Shown one piece after another: positions 1 to 5,845 of a stretch of DNA of 14,835 nucleotides. The DNA is from DALYJJ01 sp031969915 (GTDB taxonomy: Bacteria > Acidobacteriota > Terriglobia > Bryobacterales > Bryobacteraceae). Location of the stretch: contig DALYJJ010000138.1 of the NCBI GenBank assembly GCA_031969915.1, positions 1-14,835 of the forward strand, written 5' to 3'. The notes beneath the pieces were generated by a model. It was given only the letters and a program-made list of their open reading frames with translations, searched no databases and was not told where the DNA came from. How positions within the stretch are numbered: position 1 is the stretch's first letter; every line of letters starts with the position of its first letter. The translations under genes and the position numbers were made by a program.

Positions 1-2
1 CT

Positions 3-137
3 CACCACCTGCTCGAAACGCGATTCCCATCGCTCACCGGGAACTTCGAGGAGGTGCTGCTGGGGTTGACCGGGGAAGAAGCGCTGGATGAGGCGGGCCG
101 CTGCCTGCGGTGCGACATCCGGGTGTGCCAGGAGTAA
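3..137 (+). CDS. C-terminal end of an FAD/NAD(P)-dependent oxidoreductase (hydrogenase diaphorase partner), partial
   Basis: An open frame enters from the left edge and stops with TAA at 135-137. Its 44 visible residues end in EEALDEAGRCLRCDIRVCQE. An EA-x-RCL-x-C ending of this kind is typical of the C-terminus of GltD-like FAD/NAD(P) oxidoreductases, including the large flavoproteins in which a NuoF/HoxF-like part is fused to a GltD-like part. The three cysteines (C-x2-C-x4-C) could be Fe-S ligands. The gene lies directly before hoxU, so it probably supplies the NAD(P)H-reacting side of the hydrogenase. The hoxU ribosome-binding sequence GGAG (131-134) lies inside this gene's end, indicating coupled translation. 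The catalytic domains are outside the window, so whether this is a classical HoxF or a fusion cannot be decided here. Confidence 0.7.
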   Translation, partial: HHLLETRFPSLTGNFEEVLLGLTGEEALDEAGRCLRCDIRVCQE

Positions 138-144
138 CGAGACG

Positions 145-849
145 ATGCCACGCAAAGTGTCCCTACGAATCGATGGAGAACTCACGAGCGCCCAGGAGCA
201 CCAGTCGATTCTCGAAGCAGCCCGGGCGGCGGGCAAGCAGATTCCGACGCTCTGCGCCCTGAAAGGAGTGTCGAACGCCGGCGCCTGCCGGCTGTGCCTG
301 GTGGAGGTAGCGGGCGTCAATCGCCTGCTCCCCGCCTGCACGACGCCGGTGCAGGACGGCATGGCGGTGACCACGACCAACCAGAAGCTGCAGGCGCACC
401 GGCGAATCACGATCGAGCTGTTGCTGAGCGAACGGAACCATGTCTGCTCGGTCTGCGTGAGCAACGGGCACTGTGAACTGCAGGGCCTGGCGCAGTCACT
501 GGGAGTGAATGCGGTGCGGTACCCGTACCGCTATCCGCGGTTGAAGGTGGATACGAGCCACGATCGTTTCGTGCTGGATCACAACCGCTGCATCCTGTGC
601 ACGCGATGCGTGCGGGTGTGCGCCGAACTCGAGGGCGCCCACGTCTGGGACACCGCCAGGCGGGGGATCACGGCGCACATCGCGAGCGAACTGCAGCGCC
701 CATGGGGCGAAGCGCGCACCTGCACCAGTTGCGGGAAGTGCGTGCAGGCGTGTCCCACCGGAGCGCTCGCGGAGAAGGGCTGGGGCGTGGAGGAGATGGT
801 GAAACGCCGGGACGGGATCCCGCAATATCGCCCGGGAGGTGAGCGATGA
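145..849 (+). CDS. hoxU: NAD-reducing hydrogenase diaphorase-side Fe-S subunit HoxU
   Basis: This 234-residue protein carries electrons between the flavin subunit and the hydrogenase small subunit in the cytoplasm. An N-terminal [2Fe-2S] ferredoxin fold has Cys37, Cys48, Cys51 and Cys65. A NuoG-type His/Cys cluster follows, with His99, Cys101, Cys104 and Cys110 in NHVCSVCVSNGHCELQ. Two ferredoxin [4Fe-4S] motifs come last: Cys149/152/155/159 (CILCTRCVRVC) and Cys193/196/199/203 (CTSCGKCVQACP). The length fits the HoxU family and is much shorter than NuoG. The open frame extends back to 88, but the ATG at 145 is preferred because GGAG lies at 131-134 and family homology begins there. It overlaps hoxY by ATGA. 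The similar N-terminal part of NuoG or a formate dehydrogenase subunit is excluded by length and by the hoxY-hoxH context. Confidence 0.93.
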   Translation: MPRKVSLRIDGELTSAQEHQSILEAARAAGKQIPTLCALKGVSNAGACRLCLVEVAGVNRLLPACTTPVQDGMAVTTTNQKLQAHRRITIELLLSERNHVCSVCVSNGHCELQGLAQSLGVNAVRYPYRYPRLKVDTSHDRFVLDHNRCILCTRCVRVCAELEGAHVWDTARRGITAHIASELQRPWGEARTCTSCGKCVQACPTGALAEKGWGVEEMVKRRDGIPQYRPGGER

Positions 850-1379
850 CGGCCGCCGCGAAAGCAAGAGTGGCCACCGTTTGGCTGGACGGCTGCTCCG
901 GGTGCCACATGTCGTTTCTCGATCTGGATGGCGCGATCGAGCTGATCGCGCAGAAAGCCGACATTGTCTACGGGCCCCTGGTGGACGCGCAAGAGTTTCC
1001 GGAGGACGTGGACCTGACGCTGGTGGAAGGCGCCGTGAGTAGCGAGGACGACCTGCGCAAGATCCAGAAGATCCGCAAGCGAACCAGAATTCTGGTGGCG
1101 CTGGGCGACTGCGCCGTCACCGGCAACGTTCCGGCCATGCGCAACGCGATCCCGCCGCAGCGGCTGCTGGACCGAGTCTACGGCAACGGCGCCGCGGCCC
1201 GGCTGTTCCGGGAGGGAGTGCCGCGCCTGCTCGACCAGGCCGTGCCCGTTCACCAGATCGTCAAGGTGGACGCCTATCTGCCCGGCTGCCCGCCGCCGCC
1301 GGCGGCGATCTTACAGGCTCTTGTCGACCTGCTGGCGGGCAAGAAGCCCGATCTCGCCTCGAAAGTGACATTCGGCTAG
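846..1379 (+). CDS. hoxY: NAD-reducing [NiFe] hydrogenase small subunit HoxY
   Basis: The 177-residue protein has the four cysteines that bind the [4Fe-4S] cluster next to the NiFe site: Cys17 and Cys20 in CSGCHMS, Cys89 in LGDCAVTGNVP and Cys148 in LPGCPPPP. It has no Tat signal and no C-terminal extra Fe-S domain, as expected for the short soluble small subunit of group 3 hydrogenases. It would pass electrons from HoxH to HoxU. The ATG at 846 overlaps the hoxU stop (ATGA), and GGAGGT at 835-840, inside hoxU, is a strong ribosome-binding site five bases before it. The dense tandem arrangement implies one transcript with hoxU and hoxH. Confidence 0.93.
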   Translation: MTAAAKARVATVWLDGCSGCHMSFLDLDGAIELIAQKADIVYGPLVDAQEFPEDVDLTLVEGAVSSEDDLRKIQKIRKRTRILVALGDCAVTGNVPAMRNAIPPQRLLDRVYGNGAAARLFREGVPRLLDQAVPVHQIVKVDAYLPGCPPPPAAILQALVDLLAGKKPDLASKVTFG

Positions 1380-1393
1380 GAGGCCAACCTGCC

Positions 1394-2815
1394 ATGACCA
1401 AGACGATCACCATTCCCCACGTCACCCGCATCGAAGGCCACGCGAAGATCTCCATCTATCTCAACGATCACGGCCGAGTCGATCACACGCACCTGCACGT
1501 CACGCAGGTGCGCGGCTTTGAAAAGTTCGTGGAAGGCCGGCCCTTCTATGAAATGCCGGGCATCACGGCGCGTGTCTGCGGCATCTGCCCGGTGAGCCAT
1601 TCGCTGGCTTCCGCCAAGGCCTGCGAGGCGATCATGGCGATCCGCATTCCCAAGCCGGCGCGGATGCTGCGGGAGGTCCTGCACCTGTCGCAGTTCGTTC
1701 AATCCCACGCCCTGAGTTACTTCTACTTATCGGCGCCGGACTTACTGCTGGGCATGGACGAACCGCAGGCGAGCCGCAACGTGATCGGGCTGCTGGCCAA
1801 GTATCCGGAGCGCGCCCGGGACGGGATCGAACTGCGACGGTTCGGACAGCAGGCCATCGCCGCGCTGGCCGGGGAGCGCATCCACGCTTCCTGGGCGGTT
1901 CCGGGTGGAGTCAACAACCCCCTGACCCTTGACGCGCGCGACTCCATCCTGCGGGGCGTGCCTGCGGCGAAGGAGATCCTACGCCGGACCATCTCGAATC
2001 ACAAAGCCTCCCTCGACCGCTTCGCCGAGGAGATCGCCGCTTTCGGCAGCACGCCCACGATGTACGCCGGCCTGGTGGACGATCACGGCGGCCCGGGGTT
2101 CTACGAAGGCCGGATCCGCTTTGTGGAGGATGGTCCTCAGATCGTCGCCGGCGGCATCGACCCGGCCGCCTATGAAGAGTACATCGGCGAGGCGCCCCAG
2201 CCCGGGACCTACCTCAAGAGCCCGTTCTTCCGCCCGCGCGGCTTCCCGGACGGTGTCTACCGGGTTGGTCCTCTCGCGCGGATGAACGTGATCGACCAGG
2301 TGCCTACGGAAGAGGCGGCCGAAGAGCTGGCGACCTACCGGAGCCTGCTCGGCCGGGTGGTCGCAAGCGGCTTCCATTATCACTACGCCCGGCTGATCGA
2401 GGCCTTGTACGCCGTGGAGCGGATGGAACAGTTGCTGAACGACCCCGCGATTCTCGACCGCCACGTTCGCGCCCGCGCCGCGGTGAACGATCTGGAGGGT
2501 GTGGGGTGCATTGAGGCGCCCCGCGGCATTCTGATTCATCACTACAAAGTGGATGAGAAGGGTGCGATCAAGTGGGCGAACCTGATCGTCGCAACGGGGC
2601 ACAATAGCGCCGCGATGGACCGCGCTGTCGATTCGGTGGCACGCCGGTTCGTCGACGGATTCGAAGTGAAAGAGGGCATGCTCAACCGGGTGTCGGCCGT
2701 GGTTCGGGCTTACGATCCCTGCCTGAGCTGCTCCACGCACGCGATCGGCGTACCGGCGCTGGACGTAGAGTTGGTTCAGACGGACGGCAGGAGAAGGCGC
2801 GTCACCGAGGCCTGA
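1394..2815 (+). CDS. hoxH: NAD-reducing [NiFe] hydrogenase large subunit HoxH
   Basis: The 473-residue protein carries the NiFe(CN)2CO active site that splits or makes H2. The N-terminal motif has Cys62 and Cys65 in ITARVCGICPVSHSLAS, preceded by HVTRIEGHAKI (residues 9-19). The C-terminal motif DPCLSCSTH has Cys443, Cys446 and His449, giving all four nickel ligands. Twenty-four residues follow His449; in this family such a tail is removed by a dedicated endopeptidase (HoxW type) after nickel insertion, so the protein probably needs maturation genes that lie elsewhere. AGGAGG at 1378-1383 overlaps the hoxY stop and sits ten bases before the ATG. It is the last gene of the operon in this window; the next gene is convergent, seven bases away. 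The cytoplasmic, soluble NAD(P)-linked type is inferred from the hoxU-hoxY context. Nothing appears truncated. Confidence 0.95.
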   Translation: MTKTITIPHVTRIEGHAKISIYLNDHGRVDHTHLHVTQVRGFEKFVEGRPFYEMPGITARVCGICPVSHSLASAKACEAIMAIRIPKPARMLREVLHLSQFVQSHALSYFYLSAPDLLLGMDEPQASRNVIGLLAKYPERARDGIELRRFGQQAIAALAGERIHASWAVPGGVNNPLTLDARDSILRGVPAAKEILRRTISNHKASLDRFAEEIAAFGSTPTMYAGLVDDHGGPGFYEGRIRFVEDGPQIVAGGIDPAAYEEYIGEAPQPGTYLKSPFFRPRGFPDGVYRVGPLARMNVIDQVPTEEAAEELATYRSLLGRVVASGFHYHYARLIEALYAVERMEQLLNDPAILDRHVRARAAVNDLEGVGCIEAPRGILIHHYKVDEKGAIKWANLIVATGHNSAAMDRAVDSVARRFVDGFEVKEGMLNRVSAVVRAYDPCLSCSTHAIGVPALDVELVQTDGRRRRVTEA

Positions 2816-2822
2816 AGCCGGC

Positions 2823-3242
2823 CTATTGCAGCGTCTTCAAGTATTCGACGATCGCCTCCGCGTCCTTCGCTTTGAGGGTATAGGCCGGCATGGGCGGTCC
2901 GGCCTTGGTGCCGCGCGGCGTGAGTCCGGTCTTCAGATACTCGAGCAGGCCTTTTTCCGTCCAACGGTTCCACAGGCGGCTGCCGGGAGTGATGTCGGGG
3001 GCGGTCTTGTGCCAGTCCGGGATCTCGCCGATCGGTTGAAAATTCAACTGTGAGCCTTTCATCCAGCGAGCCTTATCGAGCTGGCCCTTCTCGTCCCGCG
3101 GAGTGTGGCACTCCTGGCACTTGCCGACCTCTTCCACCAGGTACTTGCCCCAGGCGGCCGGCTCGGAAAGGGGTTTCTCCTGGGCGCCGGCGGCCAGGGC
3201 GCCAAACAGTCCCGCGCTCAGCGCGAGGGCAATCATTCGCAT
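2823..3242 (-). CDS. Secreted monohaem cytochrome c
   Basis: The 139-residue protein has a short signal peptide (about residues 1-20, MRMIALALSAGLFGALAAGA) and one haem c motif, CQECH, with Cys42, Cys45 and His46. Met118 in GPPMPAY is the likely sixth haem ligand. The C-terminal helix (KAKDAEAIVEYLKTL) is typical of class I cytochrome c. It probably acts as a periplasmic electron carrier; no fused catalytic domain is visible. The start is either the ATG at 3242 or a second ATG two codons in; neither has a clear ribosome-binding site. It is convergent with hoxH and divergent from the LysR gene, with only 46 bases between the two start codons, so the regulator may control it. A direct link to the cytoplasmic hydrogenase is not supported. 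Confidence 0.87.
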   Translation of the reverse strand: MRMIALALSAGLFGALAAGAQEKPLSEPAAWGKYLVEEVGKCQECHTPRDEKGQLDKARWMKGSQLNFQPIGEIPDWHKTAPDITPGSRLWNRWTEKGLLEYLKTGLTPRGTKAGPPMPAYTLKAKDAEAIVEYLKTLQ

Positions 3243-3252
3243 GTGCCAATGG

Positions 3253-3258
3253 TAGAAT
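3253..3258 (+). promoter_or_regulatory. Possible extended -10 promoter element for the LysR-type gene
   Basis: TAGAAT matches five of six bases of the sigma-70 -10 box and is preceded by TG-G (3250-3252), giving an extended -10. It lies 30 bases before the LysR ATG. No good -35 box is seen at the usual distance. This is a consensus match only. Confidence 0.35.
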
Positions 3259-3272
3259 GTGGTCTGCTTCGC

Positions 3273-3283
3273 CGCAAGTTGCG
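3273..3283. promoter_or_regulatory. Perfect dyad CGCAA-G-TTGCG, possible operator
   Basis: An 11-base perfect palindrome with a one-base centre lies between the possible -10 box and the LysR start codon, in the 46-base divergent region shared with the cytochrome gene. LysR-type regulators often bind dyads in such divergent regions and repress themselves. The classical T-N11-A form is not clearly present, so the assignment is weak. Confidence 0.25.
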
Positions 3284-3288
3284 CCGAT

Positions 3289-4254
3289 ATGGACCTCGAC
3301 CAGCTCCATACGTTTCTCGAGATCGTCCGCCTGAAGAGTTTTTCGAAGGCGGCGCAGACGTGCTATCGCACGCAGCCGGCGATCAGCGCGCAAGTCCGCC
3401 AATTGGAGCAGGAGCTGAACACAACGCTGTTTGAGCGCCTGGGTACGCGCATCGCGATGACGCCGGCCGGCAAGATTTTCGTCGAGTATGCCGAGCAGAT
3501 CCTGGAACTGCGCAAGCGCGCCCAGGAGACCATCAACGAACTGGAGCGGGTGCCGCGGGGCGAATTGGTGATCGCCGCCAACGAGGCCAGTTGCATCTAC
3601 GTCCTGCCGAGCGTTTTTTCCGAGTTCAAGAAGCGGTTTCCAAACGTTCAGTTGCTGGTGGACCGCTCCTACGGGGCGCATGTGGTGGATGCGATCACCG
3701 ACAATCTGGCCGATTTCGGGATCGCGCAGCTTCCCGTTCAGGAAAAGCGCCTACAGGTTGTCCAGGTGCATGCCGATGAAATAAAGGTGGTGGTACCTGC
3801 GCGCCATCCTTTGGCCAGCCGCCCGTTCGTACGTCCTCAGGACGTCCTCGGGCATCCGCTTCTGTTGCCGAAGACGGGCACTACTCGATCCCGGTTGACC
3901 GCGTGGCTGGAGCCGGTGGAAGACGACATCCGGATCTCCATGGAGCTCGATTCGACGGAGATGATCAAGCGTTTCGTCCTGGCCGGGTTGGGCATCTCGT
4001 TCATCGCGGGGTCCCACGTGCAGGAAGAAGTCGCCGCGGGCAAGCTGGCCGCGATTTCTTTGGGTCCGGAACCGATGCGGCGGCGGCTCGGCTTGATTTA
4101 TCGCCGCGACAAAGCGCTGTCGAAAGCGGCCCTGGGCTTCATTGAGACGGTGCTCGATCAATCGGGAACACGCTCCGCCCTGCATCCGCCCAGCGAGGCG
4201 GCCGGCGGTACGGCGGCGTTGTCCGAGCCCACCTCGGAGGTGGCAGGGCGATGA
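3289..4254 (+). CDS. LysR-family transcriptional regulator
   Basis: The 321-residue protein begins with a LysR winged helix-turn-helix (about residues 1-60: MDLDQLHTFLEIV, then SFSKAAQTCYRTQPAIS and LEQELNTTLFER). A linker helix and a type-2 periplasmic-binding-protein-like effector domain (about 90-295) follow. The C-terminal 25 residues or so are Pro/Ala/Ser-rich and look like a tail outside the fold. The open frame extends back to 3259, but the ATG at 3289 fits the family N-terminus, which normally starts a few residues before the first helix. It is divergent from the cytochrome c gene and overlaps the next gene by ATGA. The effector and targets cannot be read from the sequence; the effector domain is broadly CysB/CbbR-like. 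Control of the cytochrome or of the downstream small gene is an inference from position. Confidence 0.92.
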   Translation: MDLDQLHTFLEIVRLKSFSKAAQTCYRTQPAISAQVRQLEQELNTTLFERLGTRIAMTPAGKIFVEYAEQILELRKRAQETINELERVPRGELVIAANEASCIYVLPSVFSEFKKRFPNVQLLVDRSYGAHVVDAITDNLADFGIAQLPVQEKRLQVVQVHADEIKVVVPARHPLASRPFVRPQDVLGHPLLLPKTGTTRSRLTAWLEPVEDDIRISMELDSTEMIKRFVLAGLGISFIAGSHVQEEVAAGKLAAISLGPEPMRRRLGLIYRRDKALSKAALGFIETVLDQSGTRSALHPPSEAAGGTAALSEPTSEVAGR

Positions 4255-4586
4255 GCCGCCAAACCTATCGCACATCCACGATCTTCATCGGCGCCGGTAA
4301 GGAGACGAAGGTCTACCGGCGTCTGGAAGAGGTTCCGCCGCAGTGGCGGAAGAAGCTCATTCAATCGACCAATGGGCGCAACTCGGCGACCATTCTGATC
4401 GCCGACCGGAAGGGCCGCGGCGAACTCGCCCGCGCCGTGCGCGCACTGCCGTCCCAGCCTCCGGCGCCGGCACGTAGCCGCTTGGACTCGCGCTTGACGC
4501 GCCATCTGCTCAAGTTGAGCCCCCTCAAGTTCGGCCTCGCCGCCTTGGTTGTGGGTTTGCTGTGGCTGCGGTTTGTCACCTGGTAG
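4251..4586 (+). CDS. Small C-terminally anchored membrane protein of unknown function
   Basis: This 111-residue protein has a basic, soluble N-terminal part (about 1-60, including VYRRLEEVPPQWRKKLIQST and ATILIADRKGRGEL). A Pro/Arg-rich linker and one hydrophobic helix near the C-terminus (about 93-109, FGLAALVVGLLWLRF) follow. It has no signal peptide, so the soluble part probably faces the cytoplasm with a tail anchor. The ATG overlaps the LysR stop, and GGAGG at 4236-4240 sits ten bases before it, so the two genes are translationally coupled. I do not recognise a named family. The arrangement suggests it is made whenever the regulator is made. Confidence 0.75.
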   Translation: MSRQTYRTSTIFIGAGKETKVYRRLEEVPPQWRKKLIQSTNGRNSATILIADRKGRGELARAVRALPSQPPAPARSRLDSRLTRHLLKLSPLKFGLAALVVGLLWLRFVTW

Positions 4587-4624
4587 TACTCACCCCCCGC
4601 AAAAGTTCCCCCTCTGAGCCGTAA

Positions 4625-4644
4625 GGCCGGTTCCCTTCCCGGCC
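4625..4644 (+). other. GC-rich hairpin after the small membrane protein gene
   Basis: GGCCGG (4625-4630) and CCGGCC (4639-4644) form a perfect six-base-pair stem with an eight-base loop, 38 bases after the stop codon at 4586. No T-run follows, so it is not a standard intrinsic terminator. Its CCGGCC arm repeats at 4675-4680, so it could pair alternatively with parts of the larger inverted repeat downstream. Confidence 0.35.
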
Positions 4645-4669
4645 GATCACTATTCCGGACCGCAATCCA

Positions 4670-4748
4670 AACATCCGGCCGAGAGATCGCGACTGGCGAC
4701 GTCTGGGCATTGCAGCCGTTAGAGGGCAGCTTGCGACGGCCGGATGTT
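4670..4748 (+). other. 12-bp perfect inverted repeat, candidate structured leader RNA
   Basis: AACATCCGGCCG (4670-4681) is the exact reverse complement of CGGCCGGATGTT (4737-4748). Inside it, TCGCGA (4687-4692) can pair with TTGCGA (4731-4736), including one G-U pair, after a five-base one-sided bulge (4682-4686). The element ends 20 bases before the ATG of the degenerate-GGDEF gene, where a riboswitch, attenuator or protein-binding leader would lie. I do not recognise a known riboswitch class in it. It could instead be a short repeat element with terminal inverted repeats. Confidence 0.5.
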
Positions 4749-4768
4749 ACACGAATTTGGGGGTTCCG

Positions 4769-5230
4769 ATGCCGGCCGCTCCGCAAATGGCAGTTACCAA
4801 AGAGACCCACAACCCCGGCCAGCGGCCGTGGTTCGGCCGGCCCGACGCCGAGCAGGCTCTCGAAACCACCGCGCCGGCGGCGGCACTCTTTGTTCTTCGC
4901 GGCCCGGCGTCCACCGGAGACTTCTTCGGCTACGCCGTGTCCGACCGGCTGTTGTCCGCCTTCGCCCAGCGGCTACTCCGCCAGGCGCCTGCCGGGCGGC
5001 CGATCTACCGCTGGAGCGGCACAGCGCTCCTGGTCCTGCTGGCCGGAGCATGGGAATGGGACGCAGCCCGCTGGCTTCCCGAGCGCTTCGTCGAGCCGGT
5101 GGAGCTGGACGGGCGCAGCATTCAAGTGCCTGTTTCGGCTCGCGCCGATCTGGTCGAGCTGCCTCGCGCCGGGGCAGCGGCGGCGGCGCGGCTGATTGAC
5201 TACCGCATCGCGCTGCTCGTTGGAGCGTGA
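4769..5230 (+). CDS. Degenerate GGDEF-like domain protein
   Basis: This 153-residue protein looks like a diguanylate cyclase fold that has lost its active site. ALFVLRGPASTGDFFGYAVS followed by DRLLSAFAQRL (about 39-69) matches the start of a GGDEF domain, normally the D-x-F-K-x-IND...GH...GD-x-LL stretch. RWSGTALLVLL (81-91) sits where R-x-GGDEF-x-x-LL is expected, so SGTAL replaces GGDEF and catalysis is very unlikely. The N-terminal 35 residues look disordered. A PilZ protein gene follows 42 bases later, so a role in cyclic-di-GMP-related regulation is inferred. The start is uncertain: the ATG at 4769 has a G-run at 4759-4763 in front, while a TTG at 4757 would add four residues. Two other + frames are open through much of this stretch, but neither encodes a recognisable fold. 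Cytoplasmic; no membrane segment. Confidence 0.65.
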   Translation: MPAAPQMAVTKETHNPGQRPWFGRPDAEQALETTAPAAALFVLRGPASTGDFFGYAVSDRLLSAFAQRLLRQAPAGRPIYRWSGTALLVLLAGAWEWDAARWLPERFVEPVELDGRSIQVPVSARADLVELPRAGAAAAARLIDYRIALLVGA

Positions 5231-5272
5231 CATTTCACTCTCGCACCGTTTCACCGCGCCGATAAGGGCAGT

Positions 5273-5653
5273 GTGGAACGGCGCCGCGAATCCCGCGAGA
5301 CACTCGACAAACCCGGCCGACTCCGCCTCCTGGGCGGGGACTTTCGAAACGCCGACGTGTTGCTACTTGATGAATCCGCCAACGGTATCGGCCTGCGATC
5401 GAACGATCGCATACCGATTTCCCAGCCGTTGCTGATTGAATTCGAAGACGATCTCTTCCTGGGAGAAGCCTGCTACTGCCAGGAATTGGATCACGGTTTC
5501 CGCGTGGGTGTGAAGGTGGACCACTGCATCCGCGGGAGCCGCGATTTGCTTCAGATGGCCGCCGCACTACTCCCGGAAGCGGTGGGCGATCAGCCTGACA
5601 GCGATCGCAGGCCCGTCACAAGCGCTGCGGCCAACACGGCCAGCAGGAAGTAG
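5273..5653 (+). CDS. PilZ-domain protein (possible cyclic-di-GMP receptor)
   Basis: The 126-residue protein has both PilZ signatures. RRESR (Arg4-x3-Arg8) comes at the very N-terminus and D-x-S-x-x-G (Asp33, Ser35, Gly38 in LLDESANGIG) about 25 residues later. In PilZ proteins these residues bind cyclic-di-GMP. The following strands (LLIEFEDDLFLGEACYCQEL, then GFRVGVKV) fit the beta-barrel. The C-terminal 30 residues are low-complexity. The GTG start at 5273 is chosen because the RxxxR motif directly follows it and no other start lies close by; the ribosome-binding site is weak. The gene lies 42 bases after the degenerate-GGDEF gene and is probably co-transcribed. Its last 64 bases overlap a small gene on the opposite strand. 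Confidence 0.8.
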   Translation: MERRRESRETLDKPGRLRLLGGDFRNADVLLLDESANGIGLRSNDRIPISQPLLIEFEDDLFLGEACYCQELDHGFRVGVKVDHCIRGSRDLLQMAAALLPEAVGDQPDSDRRPVTSAAANTASRK

Positions 5654-5724
5654 AACAGTATCCTTCCCACGCGATGGGCCGGACTGCCCTTCGCGGATGC
5701 CGACATGATGCTCAGTCTTGCCAT
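5590..5724 (-). CDS. Small single-span membrane peptide (44 residues)
   Basis: The frame encodes a short basic N-terminus (MARLSIMSASAKGSPAHRVG) and one hydrophobic helix (RILFYFLLAVLAAALVTG, about residues 21-38), ending in LRSLSG. The frame is open further upstream to 5880, but the ATG at 5724 is preferred because GGAGG (read on the - strand, 5732-5736) lies seven bases before it and a plausible promoter precedes it. It overlaps the last 64 bases of the PilZ gene in the antisense direction. I do not recognise a family. The hydrophobic segment and good initiation signals favour a real gene, but GC-rich DNA often gives chance frames. Confidence 0.5.
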   Translation of the reverse strand: MARLSIMSASAKGSPAHRVGRILFYFLLAVLAAALVTGLRSLSG

Positions 5725-5760
5725 CCCCAGGCCTCCAATATGATCGACGCGTCCATTACC

Positions 5761-5790
5761 ATCATAGTTACAATTGAGTGACATTGCGAA
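5761..5790 (-). promoter_or_regulatory. Possible promoter for the 44-residue membrane peptide gene
   Basis: Read on the - strand, TTCGCA (5785-5790) and TATGAT (5761-5766) match four and five of six bases of the -35 and -10 boxes, with an 18-base spacer. The stretch is unusually AT-rich for this window and lies 36 bases before the ATG at 5724. Confidence 0.4.
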
Positions 5791-5845
5791 CAAAATGTGA
5801 AGGGATCGCCAGAAGTCAACGGCCCGTCGTTCGCCACTCGTAGGC

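Noticed and set aside
2808..2824. AGGCC...GGCCT hairpin at the convergent hoxH/cytochrome c ends as a bidirectional terminator
   Set aside because: Only five base pairs with a seven-base loop and no T-run on either strand; too weak to call.
4625..4644. GC-rich hairpin as an intrinsic terminator
   Set aside because: The stem is good but no T-run follows; it is listed only as a hairpin.
4600..4768. Known cyclic-di-GMP riboswitch (GEMM) in the leader of the GGDEF-like gene
   Set aside because: The conserved GEMM core sequences are not visible; the structure is left unassigned.
4710..5199. Two alternative + strand frames over the degenerate-GGDEF gene
   Set aside because: Both give Arg/Pro/Ser-rich translations without domain features, and one begins inside the inverted repeat; the chosen frame shows GGDEF-fold landmarks.
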